Source of the DNA: Locusta migratoria
Taxonomy: Eukaryota; Arthropoda; Insecta; Orthoptera; Acrididae
Length of the DNA: 64,000 nt
Assembly (NCBI GenBank): GCA_026315105.1
Contig: CM048750.1
Span: 265,165,151 to 265,229,150, forward strand
Direction of reading: 5' to 3'
Below the pieces are notes generated by a model, which was given only the letters and a program-made list of their open reading frames with translations, had not been told where the DNA came from and did not search any database. How positions within the stretch are numbered: the first letter of the stretch is position 1; each line of letters starts with the position of its first letter. Of this stretch, positions 1-9,650 are shown in pieces. Both the position numbers and the translations under genes were made by a program.

Positions 1-59
1 TTGCCCGCTGTAGGCGACGGAACGTTGTGAGAAAGATGTTTTACAGATAGACCACGGCA

Positions 60-343
60 ACTTACAAGGTGAGGCCGCCAATTGTGAAATTCAGATTCGA
101 TTCATACTGCGCATAATAAAAGCTCATGGCCAGAGGTGTAATGTGGCAAAGCAGCAAGATGTACTTCTCAGCCGTTGTCGAGAAAATCGACAGTTAAATA
201 AACCGTTGCGGTGAAATACTATCTACAATTAATAATTTCCTACAGCGGCGTGGCGCAGCGATAAGCGCTCGGGTTCGTAATCCGAAGGTCGCCGGATCGA
301 ATCTCGCGGCATGCAACTTTTTATTATTATTTGTTTTTTGTAA

Positions 344-346
<3 letters not shown>
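60..346 (+). repeat. tRNA-derived SINE (type T1, Thr-CGT-like head), copy 1
   Basis: The tRNA-like part lies at about 245-310, with an A box around GGCGCAGCGATAAGCG and a B box GGATCGAATC. A 7-base anticodon loop TTCGTAA would give anticodon CGT (threonine). About 180 bp of non-tRNA sequence precede the tRNA part, and the 3' end is a T-rich stretch running into an (AT)n array. A second copy in reverse orientation at 958-1229 matches over almost its whole length, and that match defines the element. It is not a tRNA gene: the acceptor stem is not intact. Confidence 0.7.

Positions 347-391
<45 letters not shown>
347..391. repeat. (AT)n microsatellite, 45 bp
   Basis: Uninterrupted AT dinucleotides directly at the 3' end of the T1 SINE. 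Position and orientation suggest that the array grew from the element's tail. Confidence 0.95.
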
Positions 392-396
<5 letters not shown>

Positions 397-899
397 CCCG
401 GCAATCAGTTTCAACAATTATGGATATAATAAGTTGTTTGACAGTCAAGCGAAGGGGCCGAATCGTACTCCAATTGTACCGCCTCCATTTTTCCGCTTTT
501 TTAACGGGGTGTAACAAAACTCTCACGTACGCACTGATTTTCGACGACGTTATAAGTTGCGCTAGGGACTTCATCTAACTTCTTTCGAAAGTTAGCAGGC
601 AACTACGCTGTTATGCGGCGGCTCGTTTCGGCCCATTCAACATCTGTCCTGTGTGTAACGAGCGAATAACGGAGTTTATATTTCATACCTGCCACAGCAA
701 ATTTGTGTTTGTGGCGTCTCTATTCTAATTCAAACGTTTGACTTACACTATACGTATTCGTTTCGGAACATCGTTTATACTTCTTCCGTTAACTATACGT
801 GGTAAACATTATGAAGATAATTAATAACACTCGTGAAATACAACTTTGTTTGCGGAAAACATAATGATGTTCGAAGTCGCCAGTTTTTCCTCGAGAAAC

Positions 900-901
<2 letters not shown>
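392..901. other. Spacer between the two inverted T1 SINEs
   Basis: About 510 bp of mixed composition. I see no coding sequence or known element. The short ORFs crossing it on the minus strand are mostly translated microsatellite and SINE. Confidence 0.5.

Positions 902-957
<56 letters not shown>
902..957. repeat. (TA)n microsatellite, 56 bp
   Basis: Pure TA array marking the 3' end of the minus-strand T1 SINE. It mirrors the array at 347-391. Confidence 0.95.
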
Positions 958-960
<3 letters not shown>

Positions 961-1229
961 AATTACAAAAAAACAAATAATAAAAAAAAGTTGCATGCCA
1001 CGAGTTCGGATTACGAACCCGAGCGCTTACCGCTACGCCATGACGCTGTAGAAAATTATTAACCGTAGAGAGTATTTCACCGCAACGGTTTTTTTTTTTT
1101 TTTTTTTTGTCGACAACGGCTGAGAAGTGCATCTTCGTGCTTTGCCAAATTACACCTCTGGGCATGAGCTTCTATTATGCGCTGTATGAATCGAATCTGA
1201 ATTTCACAATTGGCGGCACCCCTTGTTAG
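958..1229 (-). repeat. tRNA-derived SINE (type T1), copy 2, inverted
   Basis: Reverse complement of the element at 60-346, with the same Thr-CGT-like head (about 997-1050), body and tail. A 20-base T run at 1089-1108 is absent from copy 1. The two copies face each other tail to tail, making an inverted repeat of roughly 280-bp arms and about 610-bp spacer. Part of the T-arm side of the tRNA region is deleted here relative to copy 1. Confidence 0.7.
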
Positions 1230-1276
1230 TCCGGAAGTTTTAATTAATGAAGACGCCGGCCGTGAAAGCCTATATG

Positions 1277-1653
1277 GCCGGTCGCGGTGGCTGAGGTGAC
1301 ACCGGGCGCCGTGGCTCAGCGCGTCCGGTCAGAGTACTCAACGCTCACTGTAAAAAAAAAAAGGCTGAGCCAAGAACTCATCGAACAAGAACGAACAAAA
1401 ACGATCGGCGTCCGCAGCAAAGAGAACTACCCATAGAGAAAAAAAAAAAGTGTCTGAGGCGCTCCAGTCACGGTCAGCACGGCCACTGCAGGGTCGGGGG
1501 TTCGAATCCCCCCTCCGGCATGGATATTTGTGCGTCTTTAGTATAAGCTAGTTCATAAGTAGTTTGTAATCTTAGGGACTGATGACCCAGTAGTTAAGTC
1601 CCATAAGTTGTACAAACATTTGAACATTTTTTTTTTTTTTTTTTTTTTTTTTT
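1277..1653 (+). repeat. S1 SINE (Leu/Ser-type tRNA head), interrupted by a second SINE
   Basis: The head (GGTCGCGGTGGCTGAGG) starts at 1277. The rest of the head, with B box GGGTTCGAATCCC, resumes near 1451, and the tail ends in CATTTGAACATT plus a run of 27 T. A perfect 13-bp target duplication GAAAGCCTATATG flanks it (1264-1276 and 1654-1666). The head resembles a type II tRNA with a long variable arm, and a conserved GGGACTGATGA...GTCCC tail follows. This is the best-dated insertion of the first 2 kb. Confidence 0.9.
1300..1450 (+). repeat. Second tRNA-like SINE nested inside the S1 SINE
   Basis: A 150-bp insert splits the S1 head. It starts with an A-box-like GTGGCTCAGCGCG, has an internal run of 11 A and ends in an A-rich tract. 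I do not recognise the family. The exact borders and target duplication are ambiguous, because CTGAGG occurs on both sides. Confidence 0.6.
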
Positions 1654-1666
1654 GAAAGCCTATATG

Positions 1667-1986
1667 CTATGAAAACTGTGATCGAACGGAATTTCTGTGA
1701 GTGCGCACGATGTACGGTTACTGAGCCGATTGTGGTAAAGGAGAAGCCTCATTCGAGAAAACGCAAGACCGTGGGCTCACGTGCCCGAGGCCAGAGGAAG
1801 GAAGGCGTGGGGCAGGTGTGTAGCAACCAAAACACGGAGCGGCGGGGGCGGGGGCGGGGGCGGCTCATTAAACGCGACCGCGTTGCGCAACTAATTGTTC
1901 GCCTCGTCCTGCCGCAGCCACTGCCAACCTTCCCAGCTGACGCCGGCGCTGGCCGAGCTCTCGCCACGTGTAGAGCTCCTAAATAC
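1667..1986. other. GC-rich segment with (GGGGGC)n, no recognised gene
   Basis: CpG-rich sequence between the nested SINE and the hAT-like element, with a short GGGGGC repeat near 1839-1863. ORFs on both strands span it, but none resembles a known protein and they overlap each other in antisense, as expected of GC-rich noncoding DNA. Confidence 0.4.
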
Positions 1987-2132
1987 TAGGGATGGGAAAA
2001 ACAGACCGGTTAAAACCCATACCGGTATTTTAGTTTTGAATAACCGTTTTTCTTCGGTATTAATTTGTTGTCGGTTGTAACCGTTTTTTAATAGAAATAA
2101 ACAATCCAAGAGACGGATTCACGTCTCAAATA

Positions 2133-3535
2133 CACTCCTGGGAATTGAAATAAGAACACCGTGAATTCATTGTCCCAGAAATGGGAAACTTTATTGACAC
2201 ATTCCTGGGGTCAGATACAACACATGATTACACAGACAGAACCATAGGCACATAGACATAGGCAACAGAGCATGCACAATGTCGCCACTAGTATATCCTC
2301 CTTTCGCAGCAATGTAGGCTGCAATTCTCCCATGGAGTCGATCGTAGAGGTGCTGGATGTAGTCCTGTAGAACGGCATGCCATGCCATTTCCACCTGGCG
2401 CCACAGCTGGACCAGCGTTCGTGCTGGACGTGCAGACCGCGTGAGACGACGTTTCATCCAGTCCCAAACATGCTCAATGGGAGACAGATCCGGAGATCTT
2501 GCTGGCCAGGGTAGTTGACTTACACCTTCTAGAGCACGTTGGGTGGCACGGGATACATGTGGACGTGCATTGTCCTGTTGGAACAGCATGTTCCCTAGCC
2601 GACCTAAGAATGGTAGGACGATGGGTTCGATGACGGTTGGAATGTACCGTGCACTGTTCAGTGTCCCCTCGAAGATCACCAGAGGTGTACGGCCAGTGTA
2701 GGAGATCGCTCCCCACACCATGATGCCAGGTGTTGGCCCTGTGTGCCTCGGTTGTATGCAGTCCTGATTGTGGCGCTCACCTGCACAGCGCCAAACACGC
2801 ATACGACCATCATAGGCACCGAGGCAGTAGCGACTCTCATCACTGAAGACGACACGTCTCTATTCGTCCCTCCATACTCGCCTGTCGCGACACCACTGGA
2901 AGCGGGCTGCACGATGTTGGGGCGTGAGCGGAAGACGACCTAACGGTGCGCGGGACCGCAGCCAAGTTTCATGGAGACGGTTGCGAATGGTCCTTGCTGA
3001 TACCCCAGGAGCAACAGTGTCCCTAATTTGCTGGAAAGTGGCGGTGCGGTCCCCTACGGCACTGCGTAGGATGCGACGGTCTTGGCGTGCATCCGTGAGT
3101 CGCTGCTGTCCGGACCCAGGTCGACGGGCACGTGCACCTTCCGCTGACCACTGGCGACAACATCAATGTACTATGGAGACCTCGCGCCCCACGTGTTGAG
3201 CAATTCGGCGGTGCGTCCACCCGGTCTCCCGCATGCCCATTGTACGCCCTCGCTCAATGTCCGTCAACTGCACATACGGTTCACGTACATGCTGTCGCGG
3301 CATGCTACCAGTGTTAAAGGTTGAGATGGAGCTCCGTATGCCACGGCAGACCGGCTGACACTGACTGCGACGGTGAGCAACCGCTCCATTCGACGGCCAA
3401 CACCGCGGTTCCTGGTGTGTCCGCTGTGCCGTGCGTTTGATCATTGCTTGTACAGCCCTCTCGTAGTGTCCGGAGCAAGTATGGTGGGTCTTACACACCG
3501 GCGTCAATGTGTTCTTATTTCAATTTCCAGGAGTG
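2133..3535 (-). mobile_element. Tc1-like DNA transposon (1403 bp)
   Basis: The terminal inverted repeats of about 28 bp begin CACTCCTGG and continue with AATTGAAATAAGAACAC at both ends. The flanking dinucleotide is TA on both sides (2131-2132 and 3536-3537), the Tc1/mariner signature. A transposase remnant fills the minus strand. The element sits inside the left arm of the tRNA foldback and is younger than it. Confidence 0.9.
2191..3507 (-). pseudogene. Tc1-type transposase, broken
   Basis: Cut-and-paste DNA transposase acting on its own inverted repeats. The N-terminal part (3507-3163) has an HTH-like stretch LTDIERGRTMGMRETGW. The C-terminal part (about 2850-2191) carries the catalytic region: SDESRY for the first Asp, QQDNARPH for the second and PIEHVWDWM for the Glu. 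I count 32 residues between the second Asp and the Glu, two fewer than the usual Tc1 spacing of 34. The ORF is split by a frameshift and by at least one in-frame stop just upstream of SDES (TAG where TGG is expected). It is not functional as it stands. Confidence 0.85.
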
Positions 3536-3583
3536 TATGTCAATGACATTATTGATAAATCTGAGGCATTGAATTAAAATTTG

Positions 3584-3656
3584 TGGTGCGGCCGGGAATC
3601 GAACCCGGACCTCCATGCTTACTAGGGAGACGTCTTAACCGTTAGACTACCACACC
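3584..3656 (-). repeat. tRNA-like core (AGT anticodon loop) of the foldback, left
   Basis: A 73-base cloverleaf. Acceptor GGTGTGG pairs with CCGCACC with one G-U, the D arm is GTCT/AGAC, and the T arm is CCGGG TTCGATT CCCGG. The loop CTAGTAA would read AGT (threonine), but the anticodon stem is poorly paired. Embedded in a repeat, so SINE-derived rather than a functional tRNA gene. Confidence 0.65.
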
Positions 3657-3657
3657 A

Positions 3658-3719
3658 CTAACGATTGAGACGTCTGCCTAGTAAGCATGGGGGTCCGGGT
3701 TCGATTCCCGGCCGCACCA
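3658..3719 (+). repeat. tRNA-like core of the foldback, right, 5'-truncated
   Basis: Same core as at 3584-3656 in the opposite orientation, beginning within the D arm. The acceptor 5' strand is missing. Confidence 0.65.
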
Positions 3720-3969
3720 CAAATTTTAATTCAATGCTTCAGATTTATCAATAATGTCATTGACATATTTGAGACGTAAATCCGTCTCTGGGATTGTTTA
3801 TTTCTATTAACAGGATTGTTCCACCATGTCCATGGCCGAGGTGCTATTCCGCTGCAAGGAGAGCCTTGGCAGTAGTGGCAATTATCTTTGGAACACGGAA
3901 GCTGAATTAAGGTTTGTGATGTGGAGGGAAATCGTACATAGACTATTCCAAGGCGCCGTAATCGTTAGT

Positions 3970-4042
3970 GGTGTGGTAGTCTAACGGTTAAGACGTCTGC
4001 CTAGTCAGCATAAAGGTCCGGGTTCGATTCCCGCCCACACCA
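3970..4042 (+). repeat. Third tRNA-like core of the same SINE family
   Basis: 73 bases, with acceptor GGTGTGG fully paired to CCACACC and the same D and T arms. The loop is CTAGTCA. The downstream sequence CAAATTTTAGTTCAATGC matches the foldback arms and then diverges near 4079. The shared 5' flank AATCGTTAGT may belong to the SINE. Confidence 0.6.
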
Positions 4043-4427
4043 CAAATTTTAGTTCAATGCTTGAGATTTATCAATAACGTTTGTTTTAGTTATTGCCAAG
4101 AACCGGTTAAAAAACCGGTACAACTACTTCCTGAAGCAGTGATTCAAAATGTGTGGTTTTTATTTATTTATTTATTTATTTTTAATAATAATAATCCGAT
4201 GAAGACTGACTAAATGTGCCGAAAGCGGCCATTTTAATAAATGAGTTTTCTTGACTGCTTTTACTATTAGATATTAAAGAACATAGTGTTGTTAGCTCCT
4301 CAACACGTTGGTTAAAACTTTAAATCTATTATATTGCTATGCTAACAAGTTTTATTATCGTGATTGCTTGAAAGTGAGGGGCTTTTTTAATAACCAATAT
4401 GGGTTTAGGTAGCATTAATCATGTGGT

Positions 4428-4637
4428 GCCTCGCGAGGTAGCCGTGCGGTCTAAGTCTCCATGTCACGGACTGCGCGGCTGCTCCAGTCGGAGGTTCGAA
4501 TCCTCCCTCCTCCCTCGGTCACTGGTGTGTATATTGTCCTTAGCATAAGTTAGTTTAAGTAGTTTGTAAGTCTAGGGACCGATAACCTAAGCAGTTAGGT
4601 CTCATACGAACTCACACCCATTGGAACATTCTTTAGG
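4428..4637 (+). repeat. SINE, S-family variant with GTAGCCGTGCGG head
   Basis: tRNA-like head, B box GGTTCGAATCC, then the GTAAGTCTAGGGAC tail hairpin and a degenerate end GGAACATTCTTT. Flanked by CATGTGGT at 4420-4427 and 4638-4645. It lies inside the hAT-like element. Confidence 0.8.
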
Positions 4638-5561
4638 CATGTGGTATACAGCTTTTCTAGTTCAGTTTGCGTAAATTTACACTGACAACAATCATTCTGT
4701 TAGTCGGAACTCATACATTATTTTTCAAAATACTTCTGCAGCACTGATTGAAGTTCATTTACTGACTGTAACTTATATAACTAGCTATTCATATGCGCTG
4801 GCTCACAAGTCAAACTTCAGGAGTGTTGGCTCAGTATTTGCAACTGCCGGATGGAAATACTAGGCCAGTAAATCTGTATGCTTCGTATATGATCTACTAC
4901 GGACTCCTGGCTAGGCTTATACACACTCAAGAAGGCGTAGTATTGGGAGGGGATCTTGGAAGATATGGAAAGACTAGTGATTCGTCGTATAACGTAAATT
5001 TACGTAAATTTTAACTAAACCTCCTAAGTTTCGTTTTCGGCCGATACTAGAAGACCCGAAAATTCTATTACGGTTTCTGTTTCGGCTGCCAATTAAGTTT
5101 CGGTCGAACTTTGCTGGAAATAAAAGCAATAAAAACCGAAAACCGGTTATTAAAAAAAGCGGTTATCTTAAGCAGTTTTTACAGTGGAGTTAAACTGGTG
5201 ATGAAAAGAACCGGTATAACCGAAAACCGGTTTTTTCAGCAACCACCATCCCTACTAAATACCCAAGCTGAATCGTCCGCCATGTTTTCCCCAACATGGT
5301 TGGAATCGCGCTGCACTAACAGCGTAGAGGCGCATGCCCTGCAATCTTTCACAAACGATTACACGAAAACTAACTGGTATAAAAATTTTTTCGCTACTTA
5401 AATCTTCATATGTCAGCATTGTGACGAAGTGCGCATCATTTCGTTAATAGCCATAGTTAGTACGATACTGGCTTTGAAATAAGATACTGCGCTAAATTAG
5501 GAAAAGTTTTACAATAAAAAATAGGGGCTGCTATGATATTCCGTTTGGTGCACGTTACACC

Positions 5562-6136
5562 ATCTACATCTACATAGGATACTCTGCAAATCACATTAAG
5601 TGCCTGGCAGAGCGTTCATCGAACCACCCTTATACTCTTTATCTCCCATTCCATTCTCGAATAGCGCGCGGGAAGAAAGAACACCTGAATCTCTCTGTTA
5701 GAGCTCTGATTTCTCGTATTTTATTCTGATGATCATTTCTACCTATGTAAGTGGGAGTCAACAATATATTTTCGCATTCGGAGGAGAATGTTGGCGATTG
5801 GAGTCTCGCAAGTAGCCCACGCCGCAGCGATAAACGCCGTTCTTGTAATGATTCCCATCCCAGATCCTGTCATTTCCGTATCGCTGTCTCCCCTGTATAG
5901 TGACAATACGAAACGAGCTGCCCTTCTTTGGACTCTTTCGATGTCCTCCGTCAAACCCATCTGATAAGGATCCCACACTGGGCTGCAATACTCCAAAAAT
6001 GGACGGACATGCGTAGTGTATGCAATTTCTTTTGTAGTTCTGTTGCATGTTTTAAGGGTTCTGCCAATAAAACGCAGTCTCCGGTTCGCTTTTCCCACGA
6101 TATTACCTATGTGTTGTTTCCAATTTAAGTTGTAGC
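5562..6136 (-). pseudogene. LINE-A copy: reverse transcriptase C-terminus and 3' end
   Basis: Minus-strand coding remnant of a Jockey/CR1-like non-LTR retrotransposon ORF2. The landmark run is GKANRRLRFIGRTLK, then VRPFLEYCSPVWDPYQ, then RVQRRAARFVLS. The element ends at 5562-5576 in a short CATCTACATCTACAT tail. The 3' UTR contains the hairpin GTTCGATGAAC and the CTCTGC/GCAGAG pair seen in other copies. It is 5'-truncated, as is usual for LINEs. Confidence 0.85.
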
Positions 6137-7130
6137 GAATGAAATTTTCCTAACGTGTTGAAATTTATTTTACACTTAGGGGGAGATCTTTACCTTCCAC
6201 CCATGTCATTACAATTATTTTATGGCGCTAACGTATTTCCGACGGTGATAGGGCCAGAATGAAATACAGTGTCTCATACATGGTTAGAGATTTCAGAATG
6301 ATATTTAAGCAAATCATAACATGCAAAGAGAGGCGTATTTTGCGATATAGTTATTACGCAAAACTACATTAACTGTCACGTTATTCAAGGAATTGTAGAT
6401 TTTTTTTAAATAAAAAAGTAAAGTTAGTGATTTATTAATCGCTGTGCAGTATTTCGTCATCAGTCACATATGGTATTTATTTGCTTGTTGTCCATCGTGT
6501 TTCAAAGCTACTACTCCGTTTTCAAAAACTAATATGAGTTAAATTTCCTTCAGTTTAACACAAAGCACTAACAGAACGAAAGTTACTAGATCTAATGTGA
6601 ATTTTATGCGAGGATACTAGAAAATGACCAATACCAAGAATCTCTTCACTGCCTAACGAACTGACTTGTTCTCATCTCACGTAATAAAGTACTCTGTATT
6701 GAGATATTTACAATGTCCTTTTAATATAACTGAAAAATTGATATTGAATATTACAAAGAGACAAAGCACAAGTTAGCAATTATTAAATTTAATGGGTTAA
6801 GAAGTCAGTCAGTACCAGTATTTTTAAGTATGGATGTTACGCAGTAACAACCTGTGCCTAATTATTAGCTCAAATACTGAAGACGAGGTATTACTGGACG
6901 GGCGGGCGGATTCCATTGCTTAATATTTAACTGACATTATCTCAAGTTATACATTTCTCCCTGAGTTTCTGTTTGGTGACGATGAAAATTTGATGTATTT
7001 TGAACATTTCATTCGCTTAATGTGTTCACCTAACTTCAACAGAAAAAAAGTTCCTCGCATGTCGAAAATTCTGTAACGTAGTCAGAAAGTGCACGTTCGT
7101 AAACTGTCAGTATATCCTCTTAATAAACTA
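6137..7130. other. AT-rich sequence without recognised features
   Basis: About 1 kb of AT-rich DNA. I see no ORF of note and no inverted repeat or tRNA-like box that I can support. Confidence 0.5.
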
Positions 7131-8045
7131 CTAGCTGAACCCCTGCTGCTTCGCATGCATAGGCTGGTTGGTCTGCACCAGTTGTTTGTTTTTAATCCTG
7201 ATGAAGAATCCATATCTTAAGTTTCATAGTTATAGCTTGAAATTTGAGTTAACAGCACCATATTTTTGAAAATCAATTTTTTGCGTCCTCTATTTTACCC
7301 CCTTATTGGTTGAATTTCAAAAAATGCCGAAACACGTGTCTTTTAAATTCGAACCCCGAATCCAAATCCGAAAATTTGTAGTTTTAACTTCAAAACTGCC
7401 TAAATAGCAACATATTTTCGAAAAACACCCCTCTCCAATTTAACCCCCTTGATGGTTGAATTTCCAAAAATACCGAAACACGTATTGTTTAACGTCTAAC
7501 CAACTATACAAATATCAATTTTTGCAGCTCTAGCTTCAAAACTTTATCAATAGCAACGTGTTTTCAAAAAGATTTTTGAGCCTCTATTTAATCCTCTTAC
7601 TTGTTGAATTTCAAAAAATACTCAAAATCATGCATTTTTAATCCTGAGCAAGTTTCCATATCCGAAGTTTCGTAGTTGTTGAGTTAACTGCAACATATTT
7701 TTGAAATCAATTCTTTGCGTCACCTATTTTATCCCCTTATTTATCGAATATCAAAAAATGCCGAAACACGTGTCTTTTAAATTCGAACCCTGAATTAAAA
7801 TCCGAAATTTTGTAGATCTAGCTTCAAAACTGCCTAAATAGTTACGAATTTTCAAGAAACATTTCTTCCCCTATTTCACCCCCTTACGGACGGAACATCG
7901 AAAAATCGCTTCTTAAATGACGCCTACAGAGTAAGATCAACAGCCTCCACAAATTTCAAGTTCCTATCTTCAGTGGTTTGGGCTGGGCGATGATGAGTCA
8001 GTCAGTCAGTCAGTCAATCGGGACACGTCCTTTTATAGATAGAGA
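7131..8045 (-). mobile_element. Helitron-like non-autonomous element with five ~145-bp internal repeats
   Basis: On the minus strand it begins A|TCTCTATCTATAAAAGG and ends CAGCTAG|T. That fits Helitron ends: 5' TC, 3' CTRR and insertion between A and T. Five degenerate tandem units of about 140-149 bp share TTGAATTTCAAAAAATGCCG and CGAAACACGTGTCTTTTAAA (unit marks near 7312, 7457, 7606, 7746 and 7891). A (TCAG)n tract at 7997-8015 lies near the 5' end. No Rep/helicase is present. Confidence 0.65.
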
Positions 8046-8099
8046 TTACCACAAATGAAACTAAAATGAAAATGTAGTGTAGTTCGTCACGAATCATTG

Positions 8100-8430
8100 A
8101 TGAAAACTCCAAGTTGTAACATGGAGTGGTTTTTACGAGTGTGAGCGAGTTGAATGAAACGCGAGGTAACGGGGGAGCTTCGTCCGGAACGTGGCGACTG
8201 CTACAGCTTGGGGGAAAAAAATGATGGACAGTTCAGCTCGGGTTTATAGGAGCCTTAGGCACGAGCGGTCAAAACGTGATACGGCCGCGCGACCTGCGTA
8301 GGACTGTACGGCGTCTTTCGAGATGACGCGGCGCTAGATTGAAGGATGTGCCTCATTTACATCCCACGGCAAAACGACGCGACCCCAACAAGCCGCCAAG
8401 CCGCGTCGCAAATATCGCATTAGCTGCACG
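8100..8430. other. CpG-rich segment
   Basis: Locally GC- and CpG-rich against AT-rich surroundings. It covers CGCGAGGTAACGGGGGAGC to CCGCGTCGCAAATATCGC. No protein homology seen. It could be a decayed repeat or a regulatory stretch. Confidence 0.3.
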
Positions 8431-9650
8431 CGATTTCGACTGGAACTACACTTCGTTACACACTTGCAGAGACCGACATAAGTATTCCAACAAAGTAATA
8501 CGAACATTGTATGTACTGTAAACAATGTAATAACTGCTACAATGGTTACAATGATCGTGAAATAAAACAGAATAAGACCACTTAAAACTGGTATGTTGCT
8601 TGGTGGGATAAAGGTAGGCTGGTCCACTGATAGGAAAAACAGGGTCGCTACAGGGATTTGGCAATTGAGAGCCAACTAAAGGTAGTCTGCTTTAAAGCTG
8701 ATCTGATGATACATGCAGCACTAATAATTATCATCATCTGGTAGTTAACACTCACGATAACTTTTTTCAATCAAGCTGATTAAAGATTAGTTGAATATAT
8801 TTATTATTCATTAACACTATAATTCTGTTTAGTTATGGCCCTAATATTAATACCTGCACAGTTAATTAAGAAACAGTGCGTTTAAACTGATTGAAAGCGC
8901 GACGGATATTTTGAACAAAGCAAGCACAATACGTAGTTTGCATAAGGCTCACTGACTACACTATAAATTTGACTATGAGAGAAATCTGAAAAAAAAAACA
9001 CAAATCACTTTCTAATAATGCAACTGCAAGAATTTATTTCGCTGACTGAGTGCAGAAACGTAGTTTCCTGTTCACCTGTGTAGCATTGCACAACAATCAC
9101 TATTATCATTAAACGTCACAGCAATCAAGAATCTGTTAATCAAACTCAGCTTAGTCAGTACTATGCTTTGATTTTAATAGTCAATAACTTTCAATGAAAG
9201 TAAGATGGTTAGTTTTCTAACTACAAAAGTGAAACAGGTAAAGAAGTTGAACTTTCTCAATTATTATTAACAATAATGATTACATTACCATATGTTTGGG
9301 GAACAACAAAAATCTTCTCAGACTGATACATATATGAATGATACAAAATCTTATAAAGACAGAACTGTGTCTGTGAAAATCAGATTTCAAAATTATTCCA
9401 ACAGCTCGTACAAAACTTGCTGCCTGAGCGACCAACTAAAGCACGTCCGTTCAATACCAGAGCTACACATCGACTTTCTTTCTGTTTACCTGCTACTCAC
9501 ATTCAGAGTCTCTGACAGAGATGTTACACAACAGAGTAAACCATAGACGTAGTTACTCAAAGAAGTTCATATAACATTTTACATACAAATATCGATACAA
9601 GACAGGCGAAACAGTATTATTGATTTTGTACACCCATGTTTCACATTGAC

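Larger units (their letters stand above)
2088..3810. mobile_element. tRNA-derived foldback, left arm split by a Tc1 element
   Basis: The left arm (2088-2130, then 3538-3656) and the right arm (3658-3810) are near-perfect reverse complements. Both run from TTAATAGAAATAAACAATCC at the outside, through a 40-bp AT-rich spacer, to a tRNA-like core at the centre. The left tRNA core is complete and the right one lacks the 5' acceptor side. Removing the Tc1 element restores one continuous arm of about 160 bp. The palindrome could form a long cruciform or hairpin. Confidence 0.75.
1987..5254. mobile_element. hAT-like non-autonomous element (3268 bp) with 8-bp target duplication
   Basis: The ends are TAGGGATGG (1987) and CCATCCCTA (5254), followed inward by A-rich and ACCGGTT-rich sequence on both sides. 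The 8-bp direct repeat CTAAATAC flanks it exactly (1979-1986 and 5255-5262). An 8-bp duplication with short inverted ends fits the hAT superfamily. No hAT transposase is visible. The inside is occupied by a tRNA-derived foldback, a Tc1 element and a SINE, so the original element was probably a much shorter non-autonomous one. Confidence 0.75.

Noticed and set aside
194..1165. Minus-strand ORFs with YIYIYI stretches
   Set aside because: Translations of (AT)n tracts joined to SINE sequence.
1669..1989. 106-codon ORF as a protein gene
   Set aside because: It spans a SINE target site, GC-rich simple repeats and the start of the hAT-like element; overlapping antisense ORFs exist and no homology is seen.
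3584..4042. Three tRNA-like cloverleaves as functional tRNA genes
   Set aside because: They sit in repeat units with identical downstream sequence. The anticodon stems are poorly paired, one lacks its acceptor side, and no pol III T-run terminator follows closely.
7131..8045. CRISPR-like array of ~145-bp units
   Set aside because: Units are degenerate, of eukaryotic transposon type and enclosed by Helitron-like ends; no short identical repeats with unique spacers.
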